Origin: JAFGRR01 sp964563855
Lineage (GTDB): Bacteria > Planctomycetota > Phycisphaerae > UBA1845 > Fen-1342
Length of the DNA stretch: 64,000 nucleotides
Assembly (NCBI GenBank): GCA_964563855.1
Contig: CAZLYU010000005.1
Coordinates: 1-64,000, forward strand
Direction of reading: 5' to 3'
The notes under the pieces were generated by a model. The model saw only the letters and a list, made by a program, of their open reading frames with translations, had not been told where the DNA came from and ran no database searches. Positions 51,053-60,893 of this stretch are shown here, piece by piece (positions within the stretch are counted from its first letter, which is position 1; every line of letters begins with the position of its first letter). A program made the translations under genes and the position numbers.

Positions 51053-51952
51053 ATGAAGCCAATCATGATCATCCCGCCCGCCTCGTCTCGCTGGCCGGCG
51101 GTGCAGCGACTCTTCAGCCGCCTCAGCCCCACCGCCCTCGACGATCTCGAACGCCGCGTCCAGGGCGCCATTCCTCAAGCCCAAGACGCATTTGCCATGA
51201 CCCTCAATGGCGCAGACTGCGTCGCCGCCGCGCTGGTCTGTAAACGGTTCGGCGTCGGCGTGCTCGGCAACGTGTTCACCCGCCGCGATCACCGACGCCG
51301 CGGACTCGCCCTCAAGTGCGTCGAGGCGGCCGCGGGTTGGTTCGACATGAACGGCGGTCGACGTCTGTATCTCGCCTGCGCCGCCGAGCAAGCCGACTTG
51401 TTCGTTCGCGCCGGCTTTCGGGAGACGCGCCGCGTCGACCGCGGGCCGCTGAGCGAGATCACGATGTGTCGCGACCACAGCGAAACGGCCGCCCCCAGCT
51501 CAGCCCCCACCGCTCAAAACACTCCGAACGACCCGGTCCCGACTGACGTCTCCGCCGACGTGATCGTGCAAGCAGCGGAATCCGACCTGCGCATTCGCGA
51601 CATCACCCGCGCCGACTGGCCGGCGATGGTCGGCCTGCTGCACGAAGGCCCCGGCGCCGACCCACGCGTCCCGATCGCCGAATCCGCCGTCTCCGCCGAA
51701 CACACCATGCTCGAGTTGCTCGACCAGCAGGATCGCAACGAAACAAAGCTCATTGGCGCATGGCGCGACGAGTCGCTGGCGGCGCTCGCCACGCTCGCCA
51801 CCCCTCCCGACGCCAAGCGCACGTTCGCAGCCATCATGCCGCACGACGCACAACCGCGGGTTCTGCGTGACGCGGTGCTCCGAGAAGCGGATGACAAAAC
51901 CTACGAGCGGGTCGAGTTTCCGATGGATGCGTTGCGGACGAAGACGAAGTGA
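51053..51952 (+). CDS. Two-part protein with N-terminal GNAT acetyltransferase domain
   Basis: The 299-residue protein has a GNAT region near residues 70-130: GVLGNVFTRRDHRRRGLALK contains the acetyl-CoA-binding (Q/R)xxGxG/A-type loop as RRRGLA. The second half (RIRDITRADWPAMVGLLHEG onward) looks like another, degenerate acetyltransferase-like domain without a clear acetyl-CoA motif. A 40-residue Pro/Ala/Ser-rich linker joins the two. ATG 51053 is used; TTG 51017 lacks support. It begins 54 bases after fabF, and the substrate is unknown. Confidence 0.62.
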   Translation: MKPIMIIPPASSRWPAVQRLFSRLSPTALDDLERRVQGAIPQAQDAFAMTLNGADCVAAALVCKRFGVGVLGNVFTRRDHRRRGLALKCVEAAAGWFDMNGGRRLYLACAAEQADLFVRAGFRETRRVDRGPLSEITMCRDHSETAAPSSAPTAQNTPNDPVPTDVSADVIVQAAESDLRIRDITRADWPAMVGLLHEGPGADPRVPIAESAVSAEHTMLELLDQQDRNETKLIGAWRDESLAALATLATPPDAKRTFAAIMPHDAQPRVLRDAVLREADDKTYERVEFPMDALRTKTK

Positions 51953-51998
51953 CGGTCGCCGCGTCTGATCCAAACCATCAATCTTCCGGATCGACATT

Positions 51999-52490
51999 GT
52001 GACGCGCACCACGCGATTCGAAGGGCGCGTCCGCCCCGCCGAGCTCACCGACGCCGCAACCATCACCGAGTTCAACCGCGCCATGGCGTTCGAGACCGAG
52101 CAGGTCGAACTCGATCCCACAGTCGTTAGCGCCGGCGTCGCGCACTTGCTCGCCGCTCCGGCCGACGGTCGCTACTTCGTCGCCGAAGAAGCCGGCGCAC
52201 TGCTCGGCCAGCTCATGATCACTTTCGAATGGAGCGACTGGCGCAACGGACGCTTCTGGTGGATCCAGAGCGTCTACGTCGTGCCGCACGACCGCGGACG
52301 CGGCGTCTACCGCGCGCTGCACGACCATGTCGCGCTCGCCGCGCGAGCCGCGCCCGACGCCTGCGGACTCCGCCTCTATGTCGAACGCAACAACCAAGCC
52401 GCCCAAGCGGTCTACGGCAAGGTCGGTCTGCACGCCACGGCGTATGAGCTCTGGGAGCAAACCTGGCCGACGACGCCTCCCGAAGCCTAA
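51999..52490 (+). CDS. GNAT-family N-acetyltransferase
   Basis: The 163-residue protein has the GNAT core, with FWWIQSVYVVPHDRGRGVYR containing the acetyl-CoA-binding RGRG(V/I) loop, followed by LRLYVERNNQAAQAVYGKVG, the usual motif-B-like segment. It starts with GTG. It lies 47 bases downstream of the previous acetyltransferase-like gene and may share its transcript. The acceptor is unknown. Confidence 0.85.
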   Translation: MTRTTRFEGRVRPAELTDAATITEFNRAMAFETEQVELDPTVVSAGVAHLLAAPADGRYFVAEEAGALLGQLMITFEWSDWRNGRFWWIQSVYVVPHDRGRGVYRALHDHVALAARAAPDACGLRLYVERNNQAAQAVYGKVGLHATAYELWEQTWPTTPPEA

Positions 52491-52598
52491 GCTGCAGCCG
52501 TGGCGGTGCATCGGGTTAGAATGCAACGCAAGCAATACGCAGACCGCGGCGACGACGCGAGTGCGACGGGCGCCGCGCAATTGACCAAGGAGAACGAC

Positions 52599-53297
52599 AT
52601 GAAGCCACAGATGATGCTTTGCGGATTGATGATCGCTGCACTCGCGACCGCGGCCTTCGCGGAGGAGGGCAAGTCGGCTGACGAGATCATGAAGAAGGTC
52701 GCCGAGCTCAACAAGAAACTCGACAGCTACCGCGTAAAGTCCGTAACCACCACCAAGATGCCGCAGATGGAGTCCCGCAGCGTCACCACGCAGGACGTAA
52801 AGCGCAGCGGCGACGAGATGATGACGCGGACCGAAGCTGAGACCCGCATGGAAATGAAGTTCGGCGGCCAGTCCACCGTCAACGAGACGAAGCAGGTCAC
52901 GGTCGACGATGGCGAATTCATGTACACGCTGTCCGACTCGAACGGTCAGAAGATGGCCAGCAAGATGAAGCGTCAGAAGGCCGATCCCAACGCCATGGAG
53001 AAAGCGGCCGAGACGATGAACATGGAGTATCTGGGCGAAGAGAAAGTCGACGGACGTGACGCGTGGAAAGTCAAAACGACGCCCAAAGACTCCGCCATGG
53101 CCGCTTCAGGAAGCACCACGACCTGGTACTGCCAGAAAACCGGACTCCCCCTGAAGATGGTGATCACGGATGGCGAGGGCGAGCCCACGACCGAAATGAT
53201 CGTCCAGGATGTCGACCTCAGCCCCAGCTTCGACGACGGGCACTTCAAGTTCGAAGCGCCGGCCGGCGTCACGGTGATCGACATGAGCCAAGGCTAA
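52599..53297 (+). CDS. Periplasmic LolA/LppX-like protein
   Basis: The 232-residue product has a signal peptide ending AALATAAFA. The body contains long antiparallel beta strands, such as SYRVKSVTTTKMPQMESRSV, and GLPLKMVITDGEGEPTTEMI near the end, which resembles the LolA-like half-barrel family that carries lipids or lipoproteins in the periplasm. There are many Lys and Met residues. AAGGAG is six bases before ATG 52599, and a TAGAAT -10-like element lies at 52517-52522. The gene is convergent with the glycosyltransferase gene. Confidence 0.72.
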   Translation: MKPQMMLCGLMIAALATAAFAEEGKSADEIMKKVAELNKKLDSYRVKSVTTTKMPQMESRSVTTQDVKRSGDEMMTRTEAETRMEMKFGGQSTVNETKQVTVDDGEFMYTLSDSNGQKMASKMKRQKADPNAMEKAAETMNMEYLGEEKVDGRDAWKVKTTPKDSAMAASGSTTTWYCQKTGLPLKMVITDGEGEPTTEMIVQDVDLSPSFDDGHFKFEAPAGVTVIDMSQG

Positions 53298-53304
53298 CGC
53301 AGCC

Positions 53305-54387
53305 TCAGCAGGCGACTTCAGCACCCAGACGCTCGTGTTGCTGAAGTCGCCACGCCACGAGCCCCCGCACGACTTGCGCAATCGCCGGCGCGCACCGCGC
53401 CGGCGACGCGTCCAACACCGCAACCAACTCCGCGGCGATGTCCCGCGCTGCGTGGCTCCGCACCAGTCGCACCTCCCCGCACGATCCGTCATGTCGCGCC
53501 GCCTCGAAGCCCGGCCCCGGTGTGCAGACCAATGGCGCCCCCGACGACGACGCCAATCGAATCGAGTCAGCACCATACGTGACCAACGGCGTGTGAAGCA
53601 CGACGTCGGCCGACATCACGCCGCCCCACCAATCATGGTTGTCGCGCGCCACGCGCAGTCCCTCGGCGGCGCCGCACGCCCGCAGCAGCCCGGTCGCCCG
53701 GCAAAGCCCCGGATCCAGCGGATGCAGCCACAAACACGCCCGCGCATGAATCTGCCGCACGAGCAGCAGCGCCCACGCGGCCCGAAACGCCGCCCCGGGC
53801 GAATGAGACGGCAAGAGCGCGATCGTCTGACCGCCCCCTAACCGCCCCGCGCCGCCCGTGTCTACGTTCAGAGTGAGTCCCGCGCAGAACGCCTCGTTCG
53901 GCGCCACCGTCGCGGACATCGGCGCAACGCAATCGGAGGCGCCAATCCTGAGGTCGATGAGACGCTGCCGCGCGAATGCACTGTCAGCCAGCCACACCGT
54001 ACGCCTGAAGCCGTTCACGAGCGGTGGCGACGACGCCCTCGGCGTCAGCAGCGGCGTCGACTCCACGAATATCGTCCGCTCGGCGGCCGCACGCAGGCGG
54101 CCGATCTCGGCGATCCAGCATGGCGCCCAACAGTGCACCAGCCCCGCCCCGCGCAGCGCTCGCTCGAGCGTATGGGACCATCCATGCCGCAGCAGATGCG
54201 GATTGACTGACGCGCCCGGCAGCCTCGACGACGGCTTCGCGCCAATGCTGATGAAAGAATGCCGCATCGCAAGCGGCGCCGCCGCCAGCGTCTCGAGCAG
54301 CAGCAAATCGCCGGCGGCGATCTGCCGGTCTACAACGTGCAGAACATGGCGCTCAGCCGCGATGATCGACATACCGAGAGTCTGCAT
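53305..54387 (-). CDS. Glycosyltransferase-like protein
   Basis: The 360-residue protein has the two-Rossmann layout of family 4-type glycosyltransferases. The N-terminal half includes LRHGWSHTLERALRGAGLVH and CWAPCWIAEIGRLR. The C-terminal half has ADVVLHTPLVTYGADSIRLA and SSGAPLVCTPGPGFE, where the donor-binding E/G region would be. The nucleotide-sugar-binding glutamates are not clear, so activity is uncertain. ATG 54387 or 54372 could start translation; no Shine-Dalgarno sequence is visible. Its start codon lies inside the dyad at 54381-54399. Confidence 0.62.
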   Translation of the reverse strand: MQTLGMSIIAAERHVLHVVDRQIAAGDLLLLETLAAAPLAMRHSFISIGAKPSSRLPGASVNPHLLRHGWSHTLERALRGAGLVHCWAPCWIAEIGRLRAAAERTIFVESTPLLTPRASSPPLVNGFRRTVWLADSAFARQRLIDLRIGASDCVAPMSATVAPNEAFCAGLTLNVDTGGAGRLGGGQTIALLPSHSPGAAFRAAWALLLVRQIHARACLWLHPLDPGLCRATGLLRACGAAEGLRVARDNHDWWGGVMSADVVLHTPLVTYGADSIRLASSSGAPLVCTPGPGFEAARHDGSCGEVRLVRSHAARDIAAELVAVLDASPARCAPAIAQVVRGLVAWRLQQHERLGAEVAC

Positions 54388-54399
54388 GGTTCATGCAGA
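54381..54399. promoter_or_regulatory. Dyad operator candidate between the glycosyltransferase and efflux genes
   Basis: TCTGCATG and CATGCAGA arms with a three-base spacer form a perfect 8+3+8 dyad. It covers the start of the glycosyltransferase gene and sits just upstream of the -35 of the efflux promoter. It is a good candidate for a TetR- or MarR-type site, but no regulator gene is adjacent. Confidence 0.5.
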
Positions 54400-54400
54400 A

Positions 54401-54430
54401 TTGTCGATCTCACAAAGTGACGCTTAGAAT
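54401..54430 (+). promoter_or_regulatory. Promoter of the RND efflux operon
   Basis: TTGTCG (54401-54406) and TAGAAT (54425-54430) have 18-base spacing. The predicted start is near 54437, about 40 bases before ATG 54478. Confidence 0.55.
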
Positions 54431-54477
54431 GAGATCGGGGCAGGCTTGATCCGTCGCGCTAGGAACCCACGCGTCAA

Positions 54478-55815
54478 ATGCTCAGCAAGTTTCTGATTTC
54501 CGCCGCGCTGATCACAGCCGCGTTGGGCAGCGCCGGCCTAACCGCCTACTACCTCTACGCGAGCCGGCCCGCGGCCGAAAAGTCCGACGCCGTCCGCCCG
54601 CTGCTCCGGGTTCGTGGCGAGCGCGTTCGGCCGGAAAACGTCACCGAGTCGCTCGTCGGCTACGGCGCGGCCCGAGCTGCGCAGCGCGCCACCATCTCCG
54701 CCGAAATCGCCGGTCAGGTCGTCTTCGTGAGCGACCGACTGGAGGAAGGTCTCCCCGTCGCCGCCGGCCAGGTGCTGCTTCGCGTCGACGATCGCGACTA
54801 CCAGGCGCAGCTCGAACAGGCGAACGCCGCCAAGCGCAGCGCCGTAGCCGAACGCCGACGGATTGATGTCGACGCCGCCAGCCTGCTGCAACAGCGTGAG
54901 ATCGCCCAAACGGAACTCGATATCGCGCGCGACGAGCTGACCCGCGTCAAAGATCTGTTCGAACGCGGGCAAGCCGGCGAACGCGAACTCGACGCCGCCC
55001 GCGCCGCCACCCAGCAAGCCATGCGCGCCCTCGCGGAACTGTCGCGAGCCGTCGATTCCATCCCCGAACGACGCGCAGCCGCCGAGGCCGCCGTAGCCCA
55101 GGCCGAAGCGCAAGCCGCTCTCGCCAGCAACGCACTCTCGCGCACCACCATCCGCGCACCGTTCGACGGCGTCATCGAGTCCGAAATGGTCGAGCTCGGC
55201 GAGATCGTCGCCCCCGGCGCCCAGTTGTTCACCATGGTCGACACCCGCCGGATCGAGGTGTTCGTCGAACTCCCCATGTCGTGGTATCCGCGCTTACGCG
55301 TCGGCGCCGCCGCAACAATCTCGACTGAGGTCAATCAAGGCGACACCTGGGTCGGCGAAGTCGCCCGCATCTCACCCAGCGGCAGCATGATGAGCCGCAC
55401 CCTGCCCGTCTACATCGAGGTCGATAACCGCGAGCAAGACACGCCGCTCAAGCCCGGTCTGTTCGTCCGCGCCGCGATCGACGGCCGCCAGTTCGTCGAC
55501 GCCGCAACCACGCCGCGCGGCGCCGTCCAGGACGGCGTCGTCTTCGTCGAGCAGCCTGATCACACTGTCGGCGAGCGCGCCGTCGAAGTCGTCGCCACGC
55601 TCGGCGAACGCGCCGTGGTCAGCGGCCTCGCCTTCGACGATGTCGTCATCACCAGCAATCTCGACTCGCTCGTCGTGGGCGCGCCCGTGCACGTCGAACT
55701 CACCAACGAACCTGCGTCCGCGAATCGCGATCGCCAGGACGACGCAGCGACGCCCAGCGCGCAACAGCTCGCCATCGACGAGTCCGCCCGCGAACCAACC
55801 GAGACTCAGCCGTGA
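54478..55815 (+). CDS. RND efflux periplasmic adaptor (membrane fusion protein)
   Basis: The 445-residue protein has an N-terminal membrane anchor (ISAALITAALGSAGLTAYYL), followed by a lipoyl-type barrel half (ISAEIAGQVVFVSDRLEEGL), a long coiled coil from about residue 100 to 220, and the second barrel half RTTIRAPFDGVIESEMVELG. It links the inner-membrane pump to an outer-membrane channel, which is not in the window. Its stop overlaps the GTG of the pump gene by four bases (GTGA), so the two are translationally coupled. Confidence 0.93.
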   Translation: MLSKFLISAALITAALGSAGLTAYYLYASRPAAEKSDAVRPLLRVRGERVRPENVTESLVGYGAARAAQRATISAEIAGQVVFVSDRLEEGLPVAAGQVLLRVDDRDYQAQLEQANAAKRSAVAERRRIDVDAASLLQQREIAQTELDIARDELTRVKDLFERGQAGERELDAARAATQQAMRALAELSRAVDSIPERRAAAEAAVAQAEAQAALASNALSRTTIRAPFDGVIESEMVELGEIVAPGAQLFTMVDTRRIEVFVELPMSWYPRLRVGAAATISTEVNQGDTWVGEVARISPSGSMMSRTLPVYIEVDNREQDTPLKPGLFVRAAIDGRQFVDAATTPRGAVQDGVVFVEQPDHTVGERAVEVVATLGERAVVSGLAFDDVVITSNLDSLVVGAPVHVELTNEPASANRDRQDDAATPSAQQLAIDESAREPTETQP

Positions 55816-58800
55816 GAGCCCTCCCGCGATTCAGCGTGCAAAACCCCGTGTTGGTCGGCGTGCTGATGACCGCTCTAATCATCGGCGGCCTCTACGGATC
55901 GATGACGCTCGTGCGCGAGATGTTCCCCGAGTCGCGCCCCAACCTCGTCATCGTCTCCACGGCCTACCCCGGCGCCAGCCCCGAGGAAGTCGAGAGAGGC
56001 ATCGCACTGCGCTTCGAAGAAGCCGTGCAAACCATCGACAACATTCAGGAAATCAAGACCACCGTCGCCGAGGGGCTGTGCACCATCACCCTCGAGTTCG
56101 ACAACGATCTCGACGACATCGACCAGGCGGTGATCGACGTCAAAAACGCGATCGACGCCATCCCCCGCGACGAACTCCCCGAGCAGGCCGAAGAGCCCGT
56201 CGTCGCCGAAGGCGAACCCCTCCTGCCCGTCATCTCCGTCGCCATCTACGGCGACGCCGACGAGCACGAACTCAAGCAGGTCGGCGAAGACGTACGCGAA
56301 GACCTCTTGCAATTGCCCGGCGTCACCGAAGTCAGCTTGTCCGGCGTGCGCAAGGCGGAGCTGACCGTCGAAATCGAGCCTCAAACCATGGCCGCCTATC
56401 GCCTGTCGCTGGCTGATATCGCCGGCGCCATTCGCGAAGCCAATCTCGATCTGCCCGGCGGACAGGTCAAAACGCGCGCGCAGAACATCTCACTCCGCAC
56501 GCTCGGCGAGACCGACGAAGCCGAACGCATCGAAGACACCATCGTGCTCACCGATCCGAACGGCGCCGTCGTCCGCGTGCGCGACCTCGGACGCGTCATC
56601 GACGCCTTCGAAGACACCGACACCGCCGGACGCTACAACGACAAACCCGCCGTCGACATCACGGTGCAGAAAAAGGGCGATCAGGACGCGATCGAAATCG
56701 CTGACAAGGTGCGCGCCTACGTCGCCGGCCGGCTCGGCGAGCCGCTCGAACTCACCTGGTTCGAACGCCTGCAGGGGCTGATCGGCATCGAGACGACGCG
56801 CGAACGCATCTACGCCCGCGCTCTGAACGACCCCCTGCCCGACAACCTCAACATGGGGTTGCACAACAACCTGGTGCGCTTCATCGAAAGCCGGCTCGAT
56901 CTGCTGCAGCGCAACGGCGCCATGGGGCTCACGCTCGTCTTCCTCTCGCTGCTCATCTTCCTCAACTGGCGCGTCGCCTTCTGGGTCCTGATGGGGCTGA
57001 TCGTCTCCATCTGCGGCGCCATCATCCTCATGAGCTTCACCGGCACCACCCTGAACCTCATCACGATGTTCGGCCTCATCGTCGTGCTCGGCATCATCGT
57101 CGACGACGCAATTGTCGCCGGCGAGAACATCTACGCCCGGTTCGAGCAAGGCGAGTCGCCCGATGTCGCCGCCGTACACGGCGCCCAGCAGGTCGCGTGG
57201 CCCGTCACGATCGCGGTGCTCACCACGATCGCGGCGTTCGCCCCGCTCATGTTCATCGACGGGCGTTTCGGCGACTTCATGGGCCAACTGCCCATCGTCG
57301 TGATGTGCGCACTCTCCGTGTCGCTCATCGAATCGCTGATGATTCTGCCGTCGCACCTGTCCGAGTCGCTGCGAAAGGTGAAACGCCCAACACGGCCGCC
57401 GGCACGCGACGAAAACGCGGCGCAGCGCGACGACGCTCCGGCCCATCGCCCGTCGCCGTTCGCACACCTGCTGAGCGAAGTGCTCCCAAATCGCTTCGAG
57501 CGCTTCCTGCGCGTCGCCGCCAATTGGCGCTACGTCACGCTCGCCGTCGCCACCGCTGCACTCATCGCCGCCGTCGGGCTCGTCATCGGCGGACGGCTGC
57601 CGGTCGTCTTTCTGCAAAAAATGGAATCCGAAACGCTCCTCATCAACGTTGAGATGCCGCTCGGCACACCCGCCGAAGAAACCGGCCGCGTCATGAAGGT
57701 CGTCGAACAGGCCGTCATGGACTTGCCCGACGAAGAACGCAACAACGTCTACACGCTGCTCGGCGGAAGACTCAACGTCTCCAGCGACTCGGGCGCCATG
57801 CAGTTCCAGTCGCATCTCGGCCAGTCAATCCTCGAACTCACCAGCCTCGAGTATCGTGATCGCAGCAGCGAAGACATCAAAGCCGAACTCCGCGCCAAAA
57901 CCGCCGACCTCGTCGGCGTGAAGTCGCTCAAGTTCGAGGAAATGTCCGGCGGCCCCGGCGGCGCCGAGATCCAGCTCGAGATCACTTCCGAAGATCTCGA
58001 CGCCCTGCTCGACGCTCGCAACCGCCTGAAGCAGGCCCTCTCCGAATACGCCGGCGTCTACGACATCGCCGACAACTACGAGAGCGGTCGCCGTGAGCTG
58101 CGCATCACCCTGCTCGACAGCGCCCGCCCGCTCAACATCACCACCCGCAGCCTCGCGACCGAAGTGCGCGGCGCCTTCTTCGGTCTCGAAGCCCGCACGA
58201 TTCAGCGGCAGCGCGAAGACGTCGATATCCGCGTCCGATTTCCCGAAGAACAGCGCGGCCAGGTCGCATCGCTCGAGTCGCTCCGCGTGAAAACCCCCAT
58301 GGGCGACATGGTCCCGCTGACCGAGGTCGCCCGCATCGAAGACACCCGCGGCTACGCGACCATCAACCGCATCGACCAGCGCCGCGCGGTCACCGTCACC
58401 GCCGACGTCGACAAGGCCGAAACCAGCGACCGCGTGCTCGCAGCCCTCCCGCCGCTCATGGCGCAACTCGAGCGGGAGCACCCCGGACTGCGCGTCGACT
58501 TCGCCGGCAACAAACGCGAGCTGGCCAAATCGCTCAACTCGCTCTACCGCGATTCCGCGATCGCGATCATGATCATCTACGTCATGCTTTGCGGCCTGTT
58601 TGGCAGCTACCTCCAGCCGCTCGTCGTCCTCGCCGCGGTCCCGTTCGGCATCACCGGAGCGCTGGTCGGCCACTATCTGCTCGGGTATCCGCTCACCCTG
58701 CTGTCGTTCATCGGCATCGTCGCGCTGATCGGCATCGTCGTGAACGACTCGCTGATCCTCGTCGACTTCGTCAACACCGGCATCCGCTCGGGCAAATCGG

Positions 58801-59078
58801 TCTTCGAAGCCGTCATCAGCGCCGGCCGCCGACGCCTGCGCCCCATCCTGCTCACCTCGCTCACCACCATCCTCGGCTTGCTGCCGCTCCTCGCCGAGCA
58901 AAGCTTCCAGGCGCGCTTCCTCATTCCGATGGCGATCTCGATCAGCTTCGGCCTGCTCTTCGCCACCGTGCTGACGCTGGTGGTCGTGCCGTCGCTGTTC
59001 CTGATTCTCGAAGACTTCAAGCGCCTCGTCCGCCGCCCGACCACGGCGGCGACGTTGGAGCATGTGGTGGTGGAGTAG
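55812..59078 (+). CDS. RND efflux pump permease
   Basis: The 1088-residue protein has 12 expected membrane segments in two halves with large periplasmic loops. The proton-relay region is intact: GIIVDDAIVAGENIYARFEQ, with aspartates D431 and D432. A second copy of the motif appears in the C-terminal half (IGIVVNDSLILVDFVN). It starts MRALPRFSVQNPVLVGVLMT. The substrate may be a drug, metal or lipid; the sequence does not tell. It shares a transcript with the adaptor. Confidence 0.95.
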   Translation: MRALPRFSVQNPVLVGVLMTALIIGGLYGSMTLVREMFPESRPNLVIVSTAYPGASPEEVERGIALRFEEAVQTIDNIQEIKTTVAEGLCTITLEFDNDLDDIDQAVIDVKNAIDAIPRDELPEQAEEPVVAEGEPLLPVISVAIYGDADEHELKQVGEDVREDLLQLPGVTEVSLSGVRKAELTVEIEPQTMAAYRLSLADIAGAIREANLDLPGGQVKTRAQNISLRTLGETDEAERIEDTIVLTDPNGAVVRVRDLGRVIDAFEDTDTAGRYNDKPAVDITVQKKGDQDAIEIADKVRAYVAGRLGEPLELTWFERLQGLIGIETTRERIYARALNDPLPDNLNMGLHNNLVRFIESRLDLLQRNGAMGLTLVFLSLLIFLNWRVAFWVLMGLIVSICGAIILMSFTGTTLNLITMFGLIVVLGIIVDDAIVAGENIYARFEQGESPDVAAVHGAQQVAWPVTIAVLTTIAAFAPLMFIDGRFGDFMGQLPIVVMCALSVSLIESLMILPSHLSESLRKVKRPTRPPARDENAAQRDDAPAHRPSPFAHLLSEVLPNRFERFLRVAANWRYVTLAVATAALIAAVGLVIGGRLPVVFLQKMESETLLINVEMPLGTPAEETGRVMKVVEQAVMDLPDEERNNVYTLLGGRLNVSSDSGAMQFQSHLGQSILELTSLEYRDRSSEDIKAELRAKTADLVGVKSLKFEEMSGGPGGAEIQLEITSEDLDALLDARNRLKQALSEYAGVYDIADNYESGRRELRITLLDSARPLNITTRSLATEVRGAFFGLEARTIQRQREDVDIRVRFPEEQRGQVASLESLRVKTPMGDMVPLTEVARIEDTRGYATINRIDQRRAVTVTADVDKAETSDRVLAALPPLMAQLEREHPGLRVDFAGNKRELAKSLNSLYRDSAIAIMIIYVMLCGLFGSYLQPLVVLAAVPFGITGALVGHYLLGYPLTLLSFIGIVALIGIVVNDSLILVDFVNTGIRSGKSVFEAVISAGRRRLRPILLTSLTTILGLLPLLAEQSFQARFLIPMAISISFGLLFATVLTLVVVPSLFLILEDFKRLVRRPTTAATLEHVVVE

Positions 59079-59391
59079 GCCGGCGCCGTCGACGGAGCGC
59101 GGCCGGAACGGCCACCGCGCGCAGATGACCGCGCCGGAGAGGGAAGCGTCGGCCGTCTCTACCCCGTCGGCGCCATGCGGACCGACGTGCACGACCTGGT
59201 CAGCGGAAATGGTTCACACACTGCCGGACGGCAGGGCCGCGTCCGTCACGGAACGTAACCCCTCGTTGTTCGAAGCAGAGTCGGCTTCGGCAGCCACGCA
59301 CGGGTCAGTTGTGCTGCCCCATGCCACCCGCCCGTTCATCGTTGCATCGTAGTCCCGCTCAATCGTCAGCGACACCGATCTCCAGCAAAGA
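59079..59391. other. Intergenic region, little structure
   Basis: The gap lies between the RND permease and the convergent DUF362 gene. A short GGCCG / CGGCC stem at 59101-59113 could help end the efflux transcript. I see no convincing gene. Confidence 0.45.
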
Positions 59392-60669
59392 CTACGACGC
59401 CGCCCGATGACGCGCCTTCGCCGCAAACTCCGGCGCCTCGCGCACGCACGTCCCCAGAATCGACAGCGACTTCTTAAACGCCGCCCAGCCGGTGCGCTTG
59501 ATCACCGCCGGCTCCGTACCGACCTCGGGGAAGCCGGCGGCGTTCGCCTGCGCCTGCACGGCGTCCCAGTTATGGAACAGCTTACCCCAATCGCTCTCGA
59601 GCACGTCCGACATCAGTTGCTTGGCTTTGGTCGGATACCAGAACGAGTCGTGATAGATCACGCTCGCGACATACGCCCACGGCGCCAGCACGGTCTTCAG
59701 CGACCACTCGATCGGCCGCTTGAGCGGACCCCAGTAGATGCGATGCTGCATCTTGCTGGCGAACGTCATCTTCTGGAACGGGCCGACGAAGTTCCAGTTC
59801 TCCTTCGCCGCCTCCACGTCGCCGACCAATTCGATCTTCGACACGTCGCCGCAGCCGAGCCCCAGCTCGTGGCCCAGCTTGATGAACTTGATGCTCATCG
59901 GGTCCATGCCCATGAGCTTGGCCGCCACCGCGTCGATCGCGACCTGGTCGCGGCTGGCGAGGATGACGTTCTTCACGTGCGGAATCATGCAGCGCGGGCC
60001 GGGGCCGTCGCCGACAAATGTGCCATCCATCACGGCAAACACCCCGCGATGAATCTTCTTCTGAATCATCAGCAGATCGCACAGCGTTTCGTGAATGACC
60101 GGGTGGGTCCAGTGCCGCCGCTCGTTGAGCAAGCCGCCGAACGCGTTTTTCATCGCGCCGGTGGTGGTCGTGAAGATGTGCGTCTTCACGGTCGGCAGGT
60201 GGATGATGTTCTCCCCGATGAATCGCTTCGGAATGTGGAAGCCCTGCGGGTAGACCTCATTGAGGCACAGAAACTTGTCGGTCAGGTCGCCGACGGCGTC
60301 GCGAATGTGGATCCAGTCTTCGCCTTCATACAAGTGCACGTTGCGCAGGCCATGCGCTTCGACCACATTGAGCTGTTTGTTCTCGCGCTCGCCGAAGTGC
60401 GCGTCGATCACGACGGTGCGGTTGTGACAGGCGTGAATCAGGTCGCTGCTGTAGCCGTCCTGCTTCATCGCGTTGATCACGCCGTCAAGCTGCCACGGCG
60501 TGGTCGAGCTGCCGGGGTAGAAGAAGTGCCACGAAATATTCACCTTCAGCGCCGTGTCGGCGTCTTTGGCGACCTCTTCCTGATAGTCGGCGAGGTTGAG
60601 CAATTCGTGATAATCGCGCCGCACGGTGGCGGGGGAAGTTCGCAAGATGGCGACTTTCGCAGCAGACAT
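59392..60669 (-). CDS. DUF362 family protein
   Basis: The 425-residue protein begins MSAAKVAILRTSPATVRRDY and has the DUF362 layout: LKVNISWHFFYPGSSTTPWQ, then IIHLPTVKTHIFTTTTGAMK, then NAFGGLLNERRHWTH. FTTTTGAMKNAFGG is the family core. A cysteine cluster for Fe-S binding is not obvious. AAGGA precedes the start at 60669 by six bases; the frame continues upstream. The family's role is unknown; some members are linked to iron-sulfur clusters. The gene is divergent from the glycosyltransferase gene. Confidence 0.85.
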   Translation of the reverse strand: MSAAKVAILRTSPATVRRDYHELLNLADYQEEVAKDADTALKVNISWHFFYPGSSTTPWQLDGVINAMKQDGYSSDLIHACHNRTVVIDAHFGERENKQLNVVEAHGLRNVHLYEGEDWIHIRDAVGDLTDKFLCLNEVYPQGFHIPKRFIGENIIHLPTVKTHIFTTTTGAMKNAFGGLLNERRHWTHPVIHETLCDLLMIQKKIHRGVFAVMDGTFVGDGPGPRCMIPHVKNVILASRDQVAIDAVAAKLMGMDPMSIKFIKLGHELGLGCGDVSKIELVGDVEAAKENWNFVGPFQKMTFASKMQHRIYWGPLKRPIEWSLKTVLAPWAYVASVIYHDSFWYPTKAKQLMSDVLESDWGKLFHNWDAVQAQANAAGFPEVGTEPAVIKRTGWAAFKKSLSILGTCVREAPEFAAKARHRAAS

Positions 60670-60893
60670 CAGATTCCTTTGCGTGATCAAATCCAAACGC
60701 CGAGCGCCGCGCCCGGCCGCGCCCGCGGAGCAGTCCGGCGGTCGGCGCATGCTGCATCGTACGACTTCTCATCGCATCCGGCACTTTTCGCGCGACGGGT
60801 TGACCGGCCCACGCGCATCCGCCGAAGCGCATGAGCGAGAGGCCGTCGGCGGAAGCGACGACCAGCGTCCGCCCCCGTCCCGTGAGTCGTCCT

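Noticed and set aside
56490..59192. Two long minus-strand frames antisense to the RND permease
   Set aside because: His/Glu/Arg-rich repeats mirror the codon pattern of the permease; no family motifs.
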